A stretch of 13,519 nt of DNA from Bacillota bacterium (GTDB taxonomy: Bacteria; Bacillota; Clostridia; Christensenellales; UBA1242), in the NCBI GenBank assembly GCA_009780625.1, contig WQZR01000022.1:1-13519 (forward strand). The letters are read 5' to 3'. A program made the translations under genes and the position numbers. A model generated the notes under the pieces. That model made no database searches. It saw only the letters and a program-made list of their open reading frames with translations, and was not told the DNA's origin. Positions 6,753-13,519 of the stretch are shown piece after piece (the first letter of the stretch is position 1; each line of letters begins with the position of its first letter).

Positions 6753-6781
6753 ATTCTAGCACAGGGCTATTGAAATTTCAA
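6753..6781 (-). promoter_or_regulatory. Promoter of the 131-aa gene
   Basis: On the - strand, -35 TTGAAA (6781-6776), a 17-bp spacer and -10 TAGAAT (6758-6753), each one or two bases off consensus. It lies about 30 bp upstream of the GTG start, with a ribosome site in between. Confidence 0.75.
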
Positions 6782-6797
6782 GGGGTTGTGGTAAAAT
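6770..6797 (+). promoter_or_regulatory. Promoter of glyA
   Basis: -35 TTGAAA (6770-6775), a 16-bp spacer and -10 TAAAAT (6792-6797). Its -35 box is the other half of the palindrome TTGAAATTTCAA (6770-6781), which also supplies the -35 of the divergent promoter, so the two polymerase sites overlap. The predicted leader to the glyA ATG is about 97 nt. Confidence 0.65.
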
Positions 6798-6803
6798 AGA
6801 ACA

Positions 6804-6900
6804 TTATTAAAACGGCCAAAAGGCAACCTAATCGCGGGGGTTTTAGTAAAATCACATAATAAAGTCGCATACACAAAGAGGTATAGCGCAAGGAGAAAAA
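6804..6900 (+). promoter_or_regulatory. glyA 5' leader
   Basis: The predicted untranslated leader has a possible TAAAAC (6808-6813) / GTTTTA (6840-6845) closing stem around a GCC-AAAA-GGC mini-hairpin. There is no T-tract and no match to the THF, glycine, SAM or preQ1 riboswitch patterns I can recall. It ends in a clear AAGGAG (6890-6895) 5 nt before the start. Confidence 0.35.
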
Positions 6901-8085
6901 ATGTCAACAATATTAAATCTAATCAAACAAGAGGAGAAAAGGCAAAACAGCAAGGTTAACTTGATTGCCAGCGAAAACATCGCATCTAAGGCCGTTTTAG
7001 AGGCTTCAGGCAGCATGTTTACGAACAAATATGCAGAAGGCTATCCAGGAAAGCGCTACTACGGTGGGTGCGAAATTGTGGATATTGCTGAAAACCATGC
7101 CAGAGATTTGGCAAAGAAAATATTCAGAGCAGAACACGCAAATGTTCAGCCACACTCAGGAAGCAATGCAAACATGGGTGTTTATATGGCGGTTCTAAAC
7201 GTTGGCGACACAGTTCTAGCTATGAGTCTTGATGCTGGTGGTCACCTTACTCATGGTGCTGGCGTAAGTTTTAGCGGAAAGCTTTATAACTTCGTTCATT
7301 ATGGAATTGATGAAAACGGCGTTCTTGATTATGCGGGTCTTGAAAGACTGGCTAGAGAACATAAACCAAAACTTATTGTTGCTGGCGGAAGTGCTTATAG
7401 CTTGGTTATTGATTTTGAAAGAATTGCTAAAACCGCAAAAGAAGTTGGCGCAATGTTTATGGTGGATATGGCTCACATCGCTGGTCCAATTGCGGTTGGC
7501 CTACACCCTAACCCATTCGATTTTGGTGCAGATTTTGTGACAACAACAACTCACAAAACTCTTAGAGGTCCACGTGGCGGAATGATTCTTTGCAAGGAGC
7601 AATACGCTAAAGCTGTTGATTCTGCAATCTTCCCAAGAACTCAAGGCGGTCCGCTTATGAACATTGTTCTAGCAAAAGCAGTTTGTTTCGAAGAAGCCTT
7701 GACACCTGAGTATAAAGTTTATATGCAGAAGGTTCTTGATAACACAAAATATCTTGCTGAACAACTTGTAAAAAGAGGTATCAAAATTGTTAGTGGAAGA
7801 ACTGAAAATCACCTATTCCTTATTGATTTAACTGGCAACACAAAGAGTGGAAAACAAGTTCAGGAAGAACTTGAACTTCATAACATTGTTGTTAACAAAA
7901 ACAAGATTCAAGGAGACACTCGTTCTGCAGCTGAAACAAGCGGAATCAGAATTGGGCTTCCATTTATCACAAACTTCAAGGGTGTTGACAATGCAGCACT
8001 TGATGAACTTGCAGACATAATTGCTGCGGTTATCTTAGATAAAGAAGTTCCGAAAATGAAGATTTTAAATAAAATATTTAAATAA
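6901..8085 (+). CDS. glyA: Serine hydroxymethyltransferase
   Basis: This cytosolic PLP enzyme converts serine + THF to glycine + 5,10-methylene-THF, the main entry of one-carbon units. The family blocks are all present: NLIASENIASKAVLEA near the N-terminus, YAEGYPGKRYYGG, NVQPHSGSNANMGVYMAVL, the DMAHIAGPIAVGLHPNP strand and the PLP-binding TTTTHKTLRGPRGG with Lys219. Next come FPRTQGGPLMN and, near the end, TSGIRIGLPF. At 394 residues it is slightly shorter than the usual 410-420, mainly at the C-terminus. The start is fixed by AAGGAG 5 nt upstream and by the family N-terminus. It stands alone, with its own promoter and a terminator directly after the stop. Its product methylene-THF is the carbon donor for the thymidylate synthase-like gene on the other side of the divergent region. 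Confidence 0.97.
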   Translation: MSTILNLIKQEEKRQNSKVNLIASENIASKAVLEASGSMFTNKYAEGYPGKRYYGGCEIVDIAENHARDLAKKIFRAEHANVQPHSGSNANMGVYMAVLNVGDTVLAMSLDAGGHLTHGAGVSFSGKLYNFVHYGIDENGVLDYAGLERLAREHKPKLIVAGGSAYSLVIDFERIAKTAKEVGAMFMVDMAHIAGPIAVGLHPNPFDFGADFVTTTTHKTLRGPRGGMILCKEQYAKAVDSAIFPRTQGGPLMNIVLAKAVCFEEALTPEYKVYMQKVLDNTKYLAEQLVKRGIKIVSGRTENHLFLIDLTGNTKSGKQVQEELELHNIVVNKNKIQGDTRSAAETSGIRIGLPFITNFKGVDNAALDELADIIAAVILDKEVPKMKILNKIFK

Positions 8086-8088
8086 AAC

Positions 8089-8110
8089 AAAAACGCCATC
8101 TGGCGTTTTT
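8089..8110. terminator. Bidirectional terminator between glyA and tsaC
   Basis: The stem AAAAACGCC (8089-8097) / GGCGTTTTT (8102-8110) has a 4-nt loop ATCT and T-tails in both directions. It begins 4 nt after the glyA stop, and the tsaC stop (8112-8114) abuts its other side. Confidence 0.88.
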
Positions 8111-8111
8111 T

Positions 8112-8684
8112 TCATGCTCTTAAAACCTTATTCACTCCGCGTCTCAAGTCTATAACTTTGCTTGGTTTGCCGTGGCAAATGTCAGATTCGATTATGAGCG
8201 GAACTCTTTTTCCGATTTGCTCATAAACTCCTTTTGCTGTTGTGCACGAAGGCTGGCCAGACATGTTTGCACTTGTGACAGCCATTGGGAATTTGCACAT
8301 GGTTAGAAGAATTATTGCTTCGTTATTTTTTGGAATTCTTATTCCGATTGAATTGTTTTTAGATAAATATGCGATATTCACTCCTGCTCTTCTGTTTAAA
8401 ACAACCGTGTTTCCAAGCAACAATTCTTCCATAATTTGTTTTCTCTTAGATTCTGTTATTGTTACGTATTTTTCAACTGTATCGATGCTTGGTAGCATCA
8501 ATGTGATTGCTTTCACGCCGTCTCTTTCTTTAATCATATATAAATTTTCAATTGATTGTTTGTAGTCCGCTCTGACTCCAAGTCCATATACTGTTTCAGT
8601 TGGAAAAACAACGGCAGCGCCGTCTTCTAGAAGTTTTGCTGCCTCTGAGGCAGATTCTGGACTGAATTTCTTTACATTTACCAT
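8112..8684 (-). CDS. tsaC: L-threonylcarbamoyladenylate synthase (YrdC/TsaC type)
   Basis: This enzyme makes threonylcarbamoyl-AMP from threonine, bicarbonate and ATP, the first step of t6A modification at position 37 of ANN-decoding tRNAs. The 190-residue single YrdC domain has FPTETVYGLGVRAD (27-40), the K-x-R pair in IKERDG and the nucleotide-binding TSANMSGQPS segment. There is no C-terminal Sua5 extension (those proteins are ~340 residues), so TsaC type is the better name. The usual Pro after the KxR loop is replaced (VKAITLM). No real Shine-Dalgarno precedes the ATG; the next upstream in-frame codons reach a TAA within seven codons, so the start cannot move upstream. It follows hemW by 41 nt, with the 35-bp repeated element in between, and ends against the glyA terminator. 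miaA (i6A37) lies in the same cluster. Confidence 0.92.
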   Translation of the reverse strand: MVNVKKFSPESASEAAKLLEDGAAVVFPTETVYGLGVRADYKQSIENLYMIKERDGVKAITLMLPSIDTVEKYVTITESKRKQIMEELLLGNTVVLNRRAGVNIAYLSKNNSIGIRIPKNNEAIILLTMCKFPMAVTSANMSGQPSCTTAKGVYEQIGKRVPLIIESDICHGKPSKVIDLRRGVNKVLRA

Positions 8685-8689
8685 ATCTT

Positions 8690-8724
8690 GTGTATTATGT
8701 TAAACATAGCACCCATATGTTGTG
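8690..8724 (-). promoter_or_regulatory. 35-bp repeated element, copy upstream of tsaC
   Basis: On the - strand it reads CACAACATAT, 13 bp, AACATAATACAC. The same two blocks at the same spacing recur before hemW. CATAAT resembles a -10 box; no good -35 is present 17 bp away (CAACAT). It ends 5 bp before the tsaC start. Confidence 0.5.
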
Positions 8725-8725
8725 C

Positions 8726-9805
8726 TTATACTAACCTAAGTATAATTTCATCTAACACATTAAATCCTTTTGTTGTTGCTTTAATTTTACCATCTTTTAA
8801 GGCTAGATGTCCACTTTTAATCAAAATTTCAGCCTCGTTTTTTTCGACAAGACTTATGTCTATTCCAGAAGACGTTCTGAGCCCCATCATGGTTTTGTTT
8901 ATTCTTTTTTCTTCTTTTGTTAGTTTACTTTTTTCTTTAGAGTTATAATGTGGCAATGTTGTTTCATTCTCCCACTCCATATCATCAACCTTGGAATAGG
9001 CTCCAGCTCCGAGCCCTAGGAAATCTCCACAAAGCCAATAGTTCAGATTGTGCCTACTTTCAAGCCCAGGCTTTGCATAATTTGAAACTTCATATCGAAA
9101 CATTCCATAGGTTTCCATAACCTTTCCGAATGCTTCGCGTTGGTTTACAACTTGCTTTTGAGTTGGAAACTCGAATTTGAGACTAAGGTCGGTTATATAC
9201 CTTTCAAAGAGTGGAGTTTTTTCTTTTAGAGTCAAATCATAGCAGCTTATATGACCTACACCGGCGCTTATAGCTTCTTTTATAGTTTGTTTGACCTCTT
9301 TCATGCTCTGACTAGGTAGCCCTAGCATTATATCAATCGATATATTGTCAAAGTGTTTTTTGATTATGTGCTTATTTTTGTTCCACTGTTTTTTGTCAAA
9401 TCTTCTTCCAATCAGTTCTGCTGCATTAGTGTTTGTTGTTTGTAGACCTATACTGATTCGATTTATTCCGACCGATTTAAAATTTTCAAGCTTTGATTCA
9501 ACTACATCTTCGGGGTTACATTCTATTGTGATTTCCGCAGCACTGTCAATGTTTCCAATTGTTCTGAGTTGACTTAGAATATTGTTTATATATACACCAT
9601 CAACTATACTTGGAGTTCCCCCGCCAAAATATATGGTTTTGATTAATCTATCCTTCAGAAGACTTTCATAACTTGATATCTCGTTGGATAGGTTTTTGAA
9701 GTATACTTCTTCTATTTGGGCCGACTTTTCTACACTAAAAAAATTGCAATAGTCACATTTTTGTCTACAGAAAGGTATATGAATGTATATTGAAATTTCT
9801 TTCAT
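8726..9805 (-). CDS. hemW: HemW-like radical SAM protein (heme chaperone family)
   Basis: This radical SAM protein was formerly annotated as oxygen-independent coproporphyrinogen III oxidase. Characterised HemW members bind heme and deliver it to apoproteins rather than oxidising coproporphyrinogen. The [4Fe-4S] motif is C13-x3-C17-x2-C20 (HIPFCRQKCDYCNF). Further on are IYFGGGTPS, the SIGLQT strand, ECNPEDV, and the HemW hallmark HNLNYW with the GLGAGAYS loop. The C-terminal ~80 residues form the winged-helix-like part, ending in a lysine-rich segment. The length of 359 is normal for HemW (about 375), with no N-terminal extension as in HemN. AGGAG precedes the ATG by only 3 nt. No heme-synthesis genes are nearby, so the client is unknown. 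Confidence 0.92.
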   Translation of the reverse strand: MKEISIYIHIPFCRQKCDYCNFFSVEKSAQIEEVYFKNLSNEISSYESLLKDRLIKTIYFGGGTPSIVDGVYINNILSQLRTIGNIDSAAEITIECNPEDVVESKLENFKSVGINRISIGLQTTNTNAAELIGRRFDKKQWNKNKHIIKKHFDNISIDIMLGLPSQSMKEVKQTIKEAISAGVGHISCYDLTLKEKTPLFERYITDLSLKFEFPTQKQVVNQREAFGKVMETYGMFRYEVSNYAKPGLESRHNLNYWLCGDFLGLGAGAYSKVDDMEWENETTLPHYNSKEKSKLTKEEKRINKTMMGLRTSSGIDISLVEKNEAEILIKSGHLALKDGKIKATTKGFNVLDEIILRLV

Positions 9806-9820
9806 TTTCTCCTATATATA

Positions 9821-9855
9821 GTGTATTATGTTTGAAATATTAACTATATGTTGTG
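9821..9855 (-). promoter_or_regulatory. 35-bp repeated element, copy upstream of hemW
   Basis: The same blocks CACAACATAT and AACATAATACAC are separated by 13 bp, about 28 of 35 positions matching the tsaC copy. Here the first block overlaps the last codons and stop of the PF06838 gene. The second block is followed by TATATATAGGAG and the hemW ATG. Confidence 0.5.
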
Positions 9856-11064
9856 GTTTATGTAGTTATTTAACGTTACAACAGCATGTTCATATGTGAT
9901 TGCACCTTGTAGATAGGCTATATATGGTGGACGAATTGGGCCGTCAACTGATAATTCTATCGTTGCACCTGAGACAAAAGAGCCGCCAGCCATAATCACT
10001 TGGTCGGAATAACCTGGCATTTCCCATTCAATTGGGGTTACATAGCTATCGATTGGACTAGATTTCTGAATGGCTTGGCAAAATTTAATCATTTCCTCTT
10101 TGTTTCCAAATTCAACACTGCAGACGATGTCACTAAGTTGTGTGTCGATTGTTGGTTTGGCGTTTTTTCCTAACCCTCTTAGAACTTCAGCAAATAGATA
10201 TGCCGCTTTCATTGCATCTTTAACCACACGCGGTGCAATGAAGAAGCCTTGGAAAAACAGTCTATACCCTGCTTCGTTGCTACCAACTTCTCCACCTAGA
10301 CCAACAGAGTTTACACGTTTTGAAATTAACTCAATAATCTTTTTTGTTCCAGTGAAATGTGCGCCAGTTGGAGCAAGAGTTCCACCAGCGTTTTTGATTA
10401 GGCTTCCGACAATCAGGTCTGCACCTACTGCGGTTGGTTCTTTAGCTTCTGTAAACTCACCATAGCAGTTGTCAACCATAATGATTACGCCTTTGTCAAC
10501 TGTTCTGATTTTTGAAATAATGTTTTCTATTTGAGAAATCAAAAGACTTTTTCTGGCTGAGTAGCCTCTAGACCTTTGAATGTGAATAAATTTTGGTTTA
10601 AGTTTTTTGATTGAGTCTAAAATTTTCTTTTCGTCAAATTCGCTGCCGATTAAATCGATTTGCTCGTATTTGATATTGTAGTCTTTAAAACTTCCACCAC
10701 CGCATTCGCCTTTGATTACTTCATCTAGTGTGTCATATGGTTTTCCACTGATTGCGAGCATCAAATCTCCCGGTCTTAGAATTGCCATAAGTGCATGATA
10801 TAACGCCGTCGTTGCAGATGGCATTGATGTTGAAACGAAAGCATCTTTTGCTTCAAATGCATCGGCGAAAACTTGGTTTAAGGTGTCGCGTCCAATATTG
10901 GCATAGCCATACCCTGTTGTTCCGCTAAAGTGCGTGTTGTCTACGCGGTTTTTGATAAATGCGTTTAAAACTTTGTTTGTATTGAAATATGCTATCGTGT
11001 CTAGTTCTTTAAATCTTTTTTCTAGCGCTTTTTCTGCTGTTGTTATTCTTTTGTCTATAGTCAT
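9844..11064 (-). CDS. PLP-dependent enzyme, methionine gamma-lyase-like / YnbB family (PF06838)
   Basis: This is a fold-type I PLP protein of the family named 'aluminum resistance' or 'methionine gamma-lyase family' (Bacillus YnbB). The substrate is not established. The sequence shows the N-terminal FNTNKVLNAFIKNRV and FSGTTGYGYANIGRDTL segments, an STSMPSATTALYHAL turn, IMVDNCYGEF preceding the cofactor region, and SLIKNAGGTLAPTGAH with Lys224 as the likely Schiff-base lysine. Near the C-terminus are MAGGSFVSGATIELS and the family-typical DGPIRPPY. At 406 residues it is a normal length. Its ATG overlaps the miaA stop by one base (TAATG), so the two are translationally coupled. In Bacillus the order is mutL-miaA-hfq-ynbB; hfq is not present between the two genes here. 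Confidence 0.9.
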   Translation of the reverse strand: MTIDKRITTAEKALEKRFKELDTIAYFNTNKVLNAFIKNRVDNTHFSGTTGYGYANIGRDTLNQVFADAFEAKDAFVSTSMPSATTALYHALMAILRPGDLMLAISGKPYDTLDEVIKGECGGGSFKDYNIKYEQIDLIGSEFDEKKILDSIKKLKPKFIHIQRSRGYSARKSLLISQIENIISKIRTVDKGVIIMVDNCYGEFTEAKEPTAVGADLIVGSLIKNAGGTLAPTGAHFTGTKKIIELISKRVNSVGLGGEVGSNEAGYRLFFQGFFIAPRVVKDAMKAAYLFAEVLRGLGKNAKPTIDTQLSDIVCSVEFGNKEEMIKFCQAIQKSSPIDSYVTPIEWEMPGYSDQVIMAGGSFVSGATIELSVDGPIRPPYIAYLQGAITYEHAVVTLNNYINHNI

Positions 11065-11804
11065 TATGCCTCCAAGAGTCTTTTAATCATTTCTATGTTT
11101 TGTTTATCTTTCCCTGCTTCAAGCCAGATTGCGTTTGGCCACTGGTGTTTGAACCATGTGATTTGCCTTTTTGCATAGTTTCTTGTGGCTTGTTTAAATT
11201 TGTCTGTTGATTCTTCTAGTGTTTCACGGCCGTCTAGGTGTGGGAAAAAGTCTTTATAGCCGATTGTTTTTGTGATTTGGCTTGAGACGTTTGCGTATTG
11301 TTTTCTTAGCCTCTTCACCTCTTCAATTAGACCGTCTTCAAGCATCTTATCAACACCAAGGTTTATTTTGTTATATAGTTTTTCACGTTCTTTGTTTAGA
11401 ACGATTGTGACGAAGTTATAGTTTGCTTTTTCTTTCTTTTTTGTTTCGAAGTTGTAATTATATAAAACGCTTGAAATATATAACCCAGTTCCTCCGCAGA
11501 TTATTGGAAGTTTTCCTCGCTTGAAGCAGTCTTCTATAAGTTCTTCGCACATAATTTTAAACTCACCCACTGAAAATTCTTCATCTGGAGTTTTTATGTC
11601 TATAAGATGATGTGGAATGCCTTCCATTTCTTCCTCTGTTGCCTTTCTAGTTCCAATGTTCATATATTTATAAATTTGTGCACTGTCGGCAGAAATAATT
11701 TCGCCATCATAAAGTTTTGCTAGCTTTATTGAAAGCGCAGTTTTTCCGCTTGCGGTTGGACCAGAAATGATTAGAACTGTGTTTAGTTTTGCTTTATAAC
11801 TCAC
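11064..11804 (-). CDS. miaA: tRNA dimethylallyltransferase, compact form
   Basis: MiaA transfers a dimethylallyl group to A37 of tRNAs reading UNN codons (i6A). Visible blocks are the P-loop GPTASGKT (15-22), SADSAQIYKYMNIGTRKAT with the catalytic-region Asp40, GIPHHLIDI (62-70), CGGTGLYISSVL (103-114), the TIGYKDF segment (180-186) and the C-terminal TRNYAKRQITWFKH (207-220). It has 246 residues against the usual 295-315. The missing part is the ~60 residues after GGTGLYI that normally hold the DPxxA...R..RALE helical insert; here YNYNFETKKKEKANYNF joins directly to VTIVLNKERE. The start is GTG overlapping the mutL stop (TAGTG), with AAAGGA upstream. The gene is otherwise intact and probably functional, with a reduced insertion domain. 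Confidence 0.92.
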   Translation of the reverse strand: MSYKAKLNTVLIISGPTASGKTALSIKLAKLYDGEIISADSAQIYKYMNIGTRKATEEEMEGIPHHLIDIKTPDEEFSVGEFKIMCEELIEDCFKRGKLPIICGGTGLYISSVLYNYNFETKKKEKANYNFVTIVLNKEREKLYNKINLGVDKMLEDGLIEEVKRLRKQYANVSSQITKTIGYKDFFPHLDGRETLEESTDKFKQATRNYAKRQITWFKHQWPNAIWLEAGKDKQNIEMIKRLLEA

Positions 11805-13519
11805 TATAATTTCCTTTTAAACCATTTTTCGATTTCAGACTTTTTGATTTCAACAACAGTCGGCCTGCCGTGTGGACAGTTTAGAGCAAGAGTGTTTTCC
11901 ATAAATTGTTTATTTAGGTTTTGAATGTCTGCATCAATCAACTTCTGCCCTGCTTTTACAGCCAATCTGCAGGCTATGCGTTTAAGTTTTTCTCTCAAAA
12001 CATCTGAACTTTTTTCTGCCATAAATTCTTTGTTTGTTATTTCTTCTTTGAATTTGTCTAGTTTTATATTTGTTAGAATTGACGGAATCTCGCTTATTCT
12101 GTATGTTAGGTCGCCAAATTCTGAAATGTCGAAGCCCAGTTGTTTAAAAATTGGCATGTTTTTTTCTATACTTTCTCTTTCTTTGTTTGTTACTGTAAAA
12201 ACAAATGGAACAAGCAATGGTTGAATACTCATAGAATTTTCTAAAATTTCTTTTTCTAGTTTATCAAAAATAAGTCTTTCGTGCATTGCGTGTTCGTCTA
12301 TTATAAGAATTTTGTCTTCTTTTTCGATTAGAATAAATGTGTTGAATAGTCTTGTATAGTTACATTCGAGGGTTTGAAATATATCAAATTTGTCTTCTTT
12401 TTGCGGGTCGCCCTTAGGTGCGACCCCTACACTTATTTCAAATTCTGTTTGGCTTCCGAGTTCAACAGATTCCCAGCCGTTATCTTTAGTTAGTCCGTAG
12501 AGTTCTGAGACACTTTCGCTGATTTTTTCTTTTAGAGTCTTTTCTGCTGGTTTTGCTTCAATAAAGCCCGAGTCAGAAAATTGTTCTGTTGACTTCTTAT
12601 CTTGATATGCCAAAATTGCATTTGTAACTGCGGCATAGACAAATTTAAAAATCTCTTGGTTATCATGGAATCTTACTTCTGTTTTTCTTGGGTGAATGTT
12701 TACATCAACCAAGCTCGCATCAATTTTTAAATCTAAAACAAAAACTGGACGCTGACCATGCATCAAATATGGTTCGAATGCTCTTTCAACCGCCGATGTG
12801 ATTGTTTGGTTGTTTATGAATCTTGAGTTGACTGCAATATGTTGATAGTTTCTGCTTCTTTTGTTTACAGATGGCACGCAAACATAACCAATTAGAGCAA
12901 GATTGTTTTTTGTGTGTTCGACCTTGATTACGTTTTCGCCAATTTCTCTTCCATAAATTGAACATATTGCATCTTGGAGAGTTCCCGCCTTGTGAAGTAA
13001 TCTAGTCTTTTCATCGCATGCCAGCCCAAATGTTATATGCGGGTTTGCAAGGATAAACTTTTCAACAAGTGAAACACATTCGCCTTCTTCCGTTCTTGTG
13101 GTTTTAAGAAATTTTAATCTTGCTGGAACTGTTCCAAAAAGGTTTTTAACTTCGAATGTTGTTCCAGTTTGATGTTTGGCTGGCTCTTTCTTTTTTATTT
13201 CATTGCCTTTCAGGATTACGCGAGTTGCAACCTCTTCATATTTGTGTTTGGTTGTTAGAGTGACTTCTGAGACTGATGCAATACTCGCTAGAGCTTCACC
13301 TCTAAAACCAAGGCTTCCGATTTTTTCTAAATCTTTTTCTGTTTTAATTTTGCTTGTTGCATGTTTTAGAAAAACTTTATCTAACTCGCTTTCCATTATT
13401 CCATGACCGTCGTCAGTTACGTTTATTCTTTTTAGCCCAGCATTTTCTATTTCGATAACAATATTTGCAGCACCTGCGTCTATGCTGTTTTCAATAAGTT
13501 CTTTAATCACAGATGCAGG
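11804..13519 (-). CDS. mutL: DNA mismatch repair protein MutL, 5' end cut by the window
   Basis: MutL links mismatch recognition by MutS to strand nicking. The frame runs off the window edge: the last bases encode PASVIKELIENSIDAGA, the usual text about 20-30 residues after the MutL start, so the codon at 13510 is an internal Val and not the start. The GHKL ATPase motifs follow: IENSIDAGA, DDGHGI, the lid LGFRGEALASI, and GTTFEVKNLFGTVPARLKFLK, then NIHPRKTEVRFHD closing the N-terminal half. After a linker containing a palindromic insert, the C-terminal domain has DEHAMHERLIFD (endonuclease motif DQHAxxExxxxE with Q to E and final E to D), ACRLAVKAGQKL and CPHGRPTVVEIKKSEIEKWF. These motifs indicate the metal-dependent nicking type found in bacteria without MutH. 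It overlaps miaA by 3 bases. Confidence 0.96.
   Translation of the reverse strand, partial: PASVIKELIENSIDAGAANIVIEIENAGLKRINVTDDGHGIMESELDKVFLKHATSKIKTEKDLEKIGSLGFRGEALASIASVSEVTLTTKHKYEEVATRVILKGNEIKKKEPAKHQTGTTFEVKNLFGTVPARLKFLKTTRTEEGECVSLVEKFILANPHITFGLACDEKTRLLHKAGTLQDAICSIYGREIGENVIKVEHTKNNLALIGYVCVPSVNKRSRNYQHIAVNSRFINNQTITSAVERAFEPYLMHGQRPVFVLDLKIDASLVDVNIHPRKTEVRFHDNQEIFKFVYAAVTNAILAYQDKKSTEQFSDSGFIEAKPAEKTLKEKISESVSELYGLTKDNGWESVELGSQTEFEISVGVAPKGDPQKEDKFDIFQTLECNYTRLFNTFILIEKEDKILIIDEHAMHERLIFDKLEKEILENSMSIQPLLVPFVFTVTNKERESIEKNMPIFKQLGFDISEFGDLTYRISEIPSILTNIKLDKFKEEITNKEFMAEKSSDVLREKLKRIACRLAVKAGQKLIDADIQNLNKQFMENTLALNCPHGRPTVVEIKKSEIEKWFKRKL
12404..12430 (-). repeat. Palindromic element copy 5, inside the mutL linker
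   Basis: Read in the coding direction it starts GTAGGGGTCGC and ends GGGCGACCCG, the same as copies 2 and 3 and in the same codon phase, encoding VGVAPKGDP. It lies in the poorly conserved linker between the ATPase and endonuclease domains, where an insertion would be tolerated. Confidence 0.9.

Noticed and set aside
6804..6900. Riboswitch in the glyA leader (THF, glycine or other)
   Set aside because: Some base pairing is possible, but there is no conserved core I recognise and no terminator or sequestered ribosome site. It is listed only as a leader.
13490..13510. mutL start at 13510
   Set aside because: The codon is GTG within the conserved PASVIKELIENS text; the real start is outside the window.
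1..13519. CRISPR arrays, tRNA genes, insertion sequences, prophage
   Set aside because: No regularly spaced repeats, no cloverleaf-like sequences in the short gaps, and no transposase or phage-like proteins were seen.

Overview
The window is AT-rich bacterial chromosome, densely packed, using the standard code (TGA is a stop in several genes and TGG encodes Trp). The genes are mostly housekeeping. The overlapping order mutL-miaA-(PF06838 PLP enzyme), Shine-Dalgarno sites of the AGGAG type and short U-tailed terminators suggest a low-GC Bacillota (Clostridia-like), probably uncultured. That placement is inference from gene order and style, not from a marker phylogeny. There are no tRNA or rRNA genes, CRISPR arrays, insertion sequences or phage genes. 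No gene-free stretch exceeds 300 bases.

Region 1 (about 1-5010, + strand): four tightly spaced genes (gaps of 20, 16 and 12 nt) forming one probable operon. They are an unrecognised 409-aa protein, a prolyl-tRNA synthetase lacking the usual editing insertion, a divergent seryl-tRNA synthetase, and a CD-NTase/OAS-like nucleotidyltransferase-fold protein whose catalytic carboxylates look replaced. The following 260-base convergent gap holds a promoter-like sequence, a perfect 15-bp hairpin and a bidirectional terminator, which together could make a small RNA of about 140 nt.

Region 2 (5060-6900): a tandem-domain ThyX-like protein and an orphan 131-aa protein, both on the - strand and separated by a terminator. 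Then comes a divergent intergenic region where two back-to-back sigma70-type promoters share the palindrome TTGAAATTTCAA as their -35 boxes.

Region 3 (6901-8110): glyA on the + strand, ending in a bidirectional terminator shared with convergent tsaC.

Region 4 (8112-13519, - strand): transcription runs mutL (5' end outside the window) -> miaA -> PF06838 PLP enzyme with 1- and 3-base overlaps, then hemW and tsaC. A similar 35-bp element with conserved spacing lies just before hemW and just before tsaC.

Functional theme: decoding fidelity and tRNA function (ProRS, SerRS, MiaA i6A37, TsaC t6A37), one-carbon/thymidylate metabolism (GlyA supplies methylene-THF, the carbon donor for ThyX) and mismatch repair. 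The most unusual signals are a family of about 27-bp palindromic elements inserted inside reading frames (four in the first gene, one in the mutL linker), the degenerate CD-NTase-like protein, and the tandem ThyX whose two halves keep complementary parts of the signature motif.
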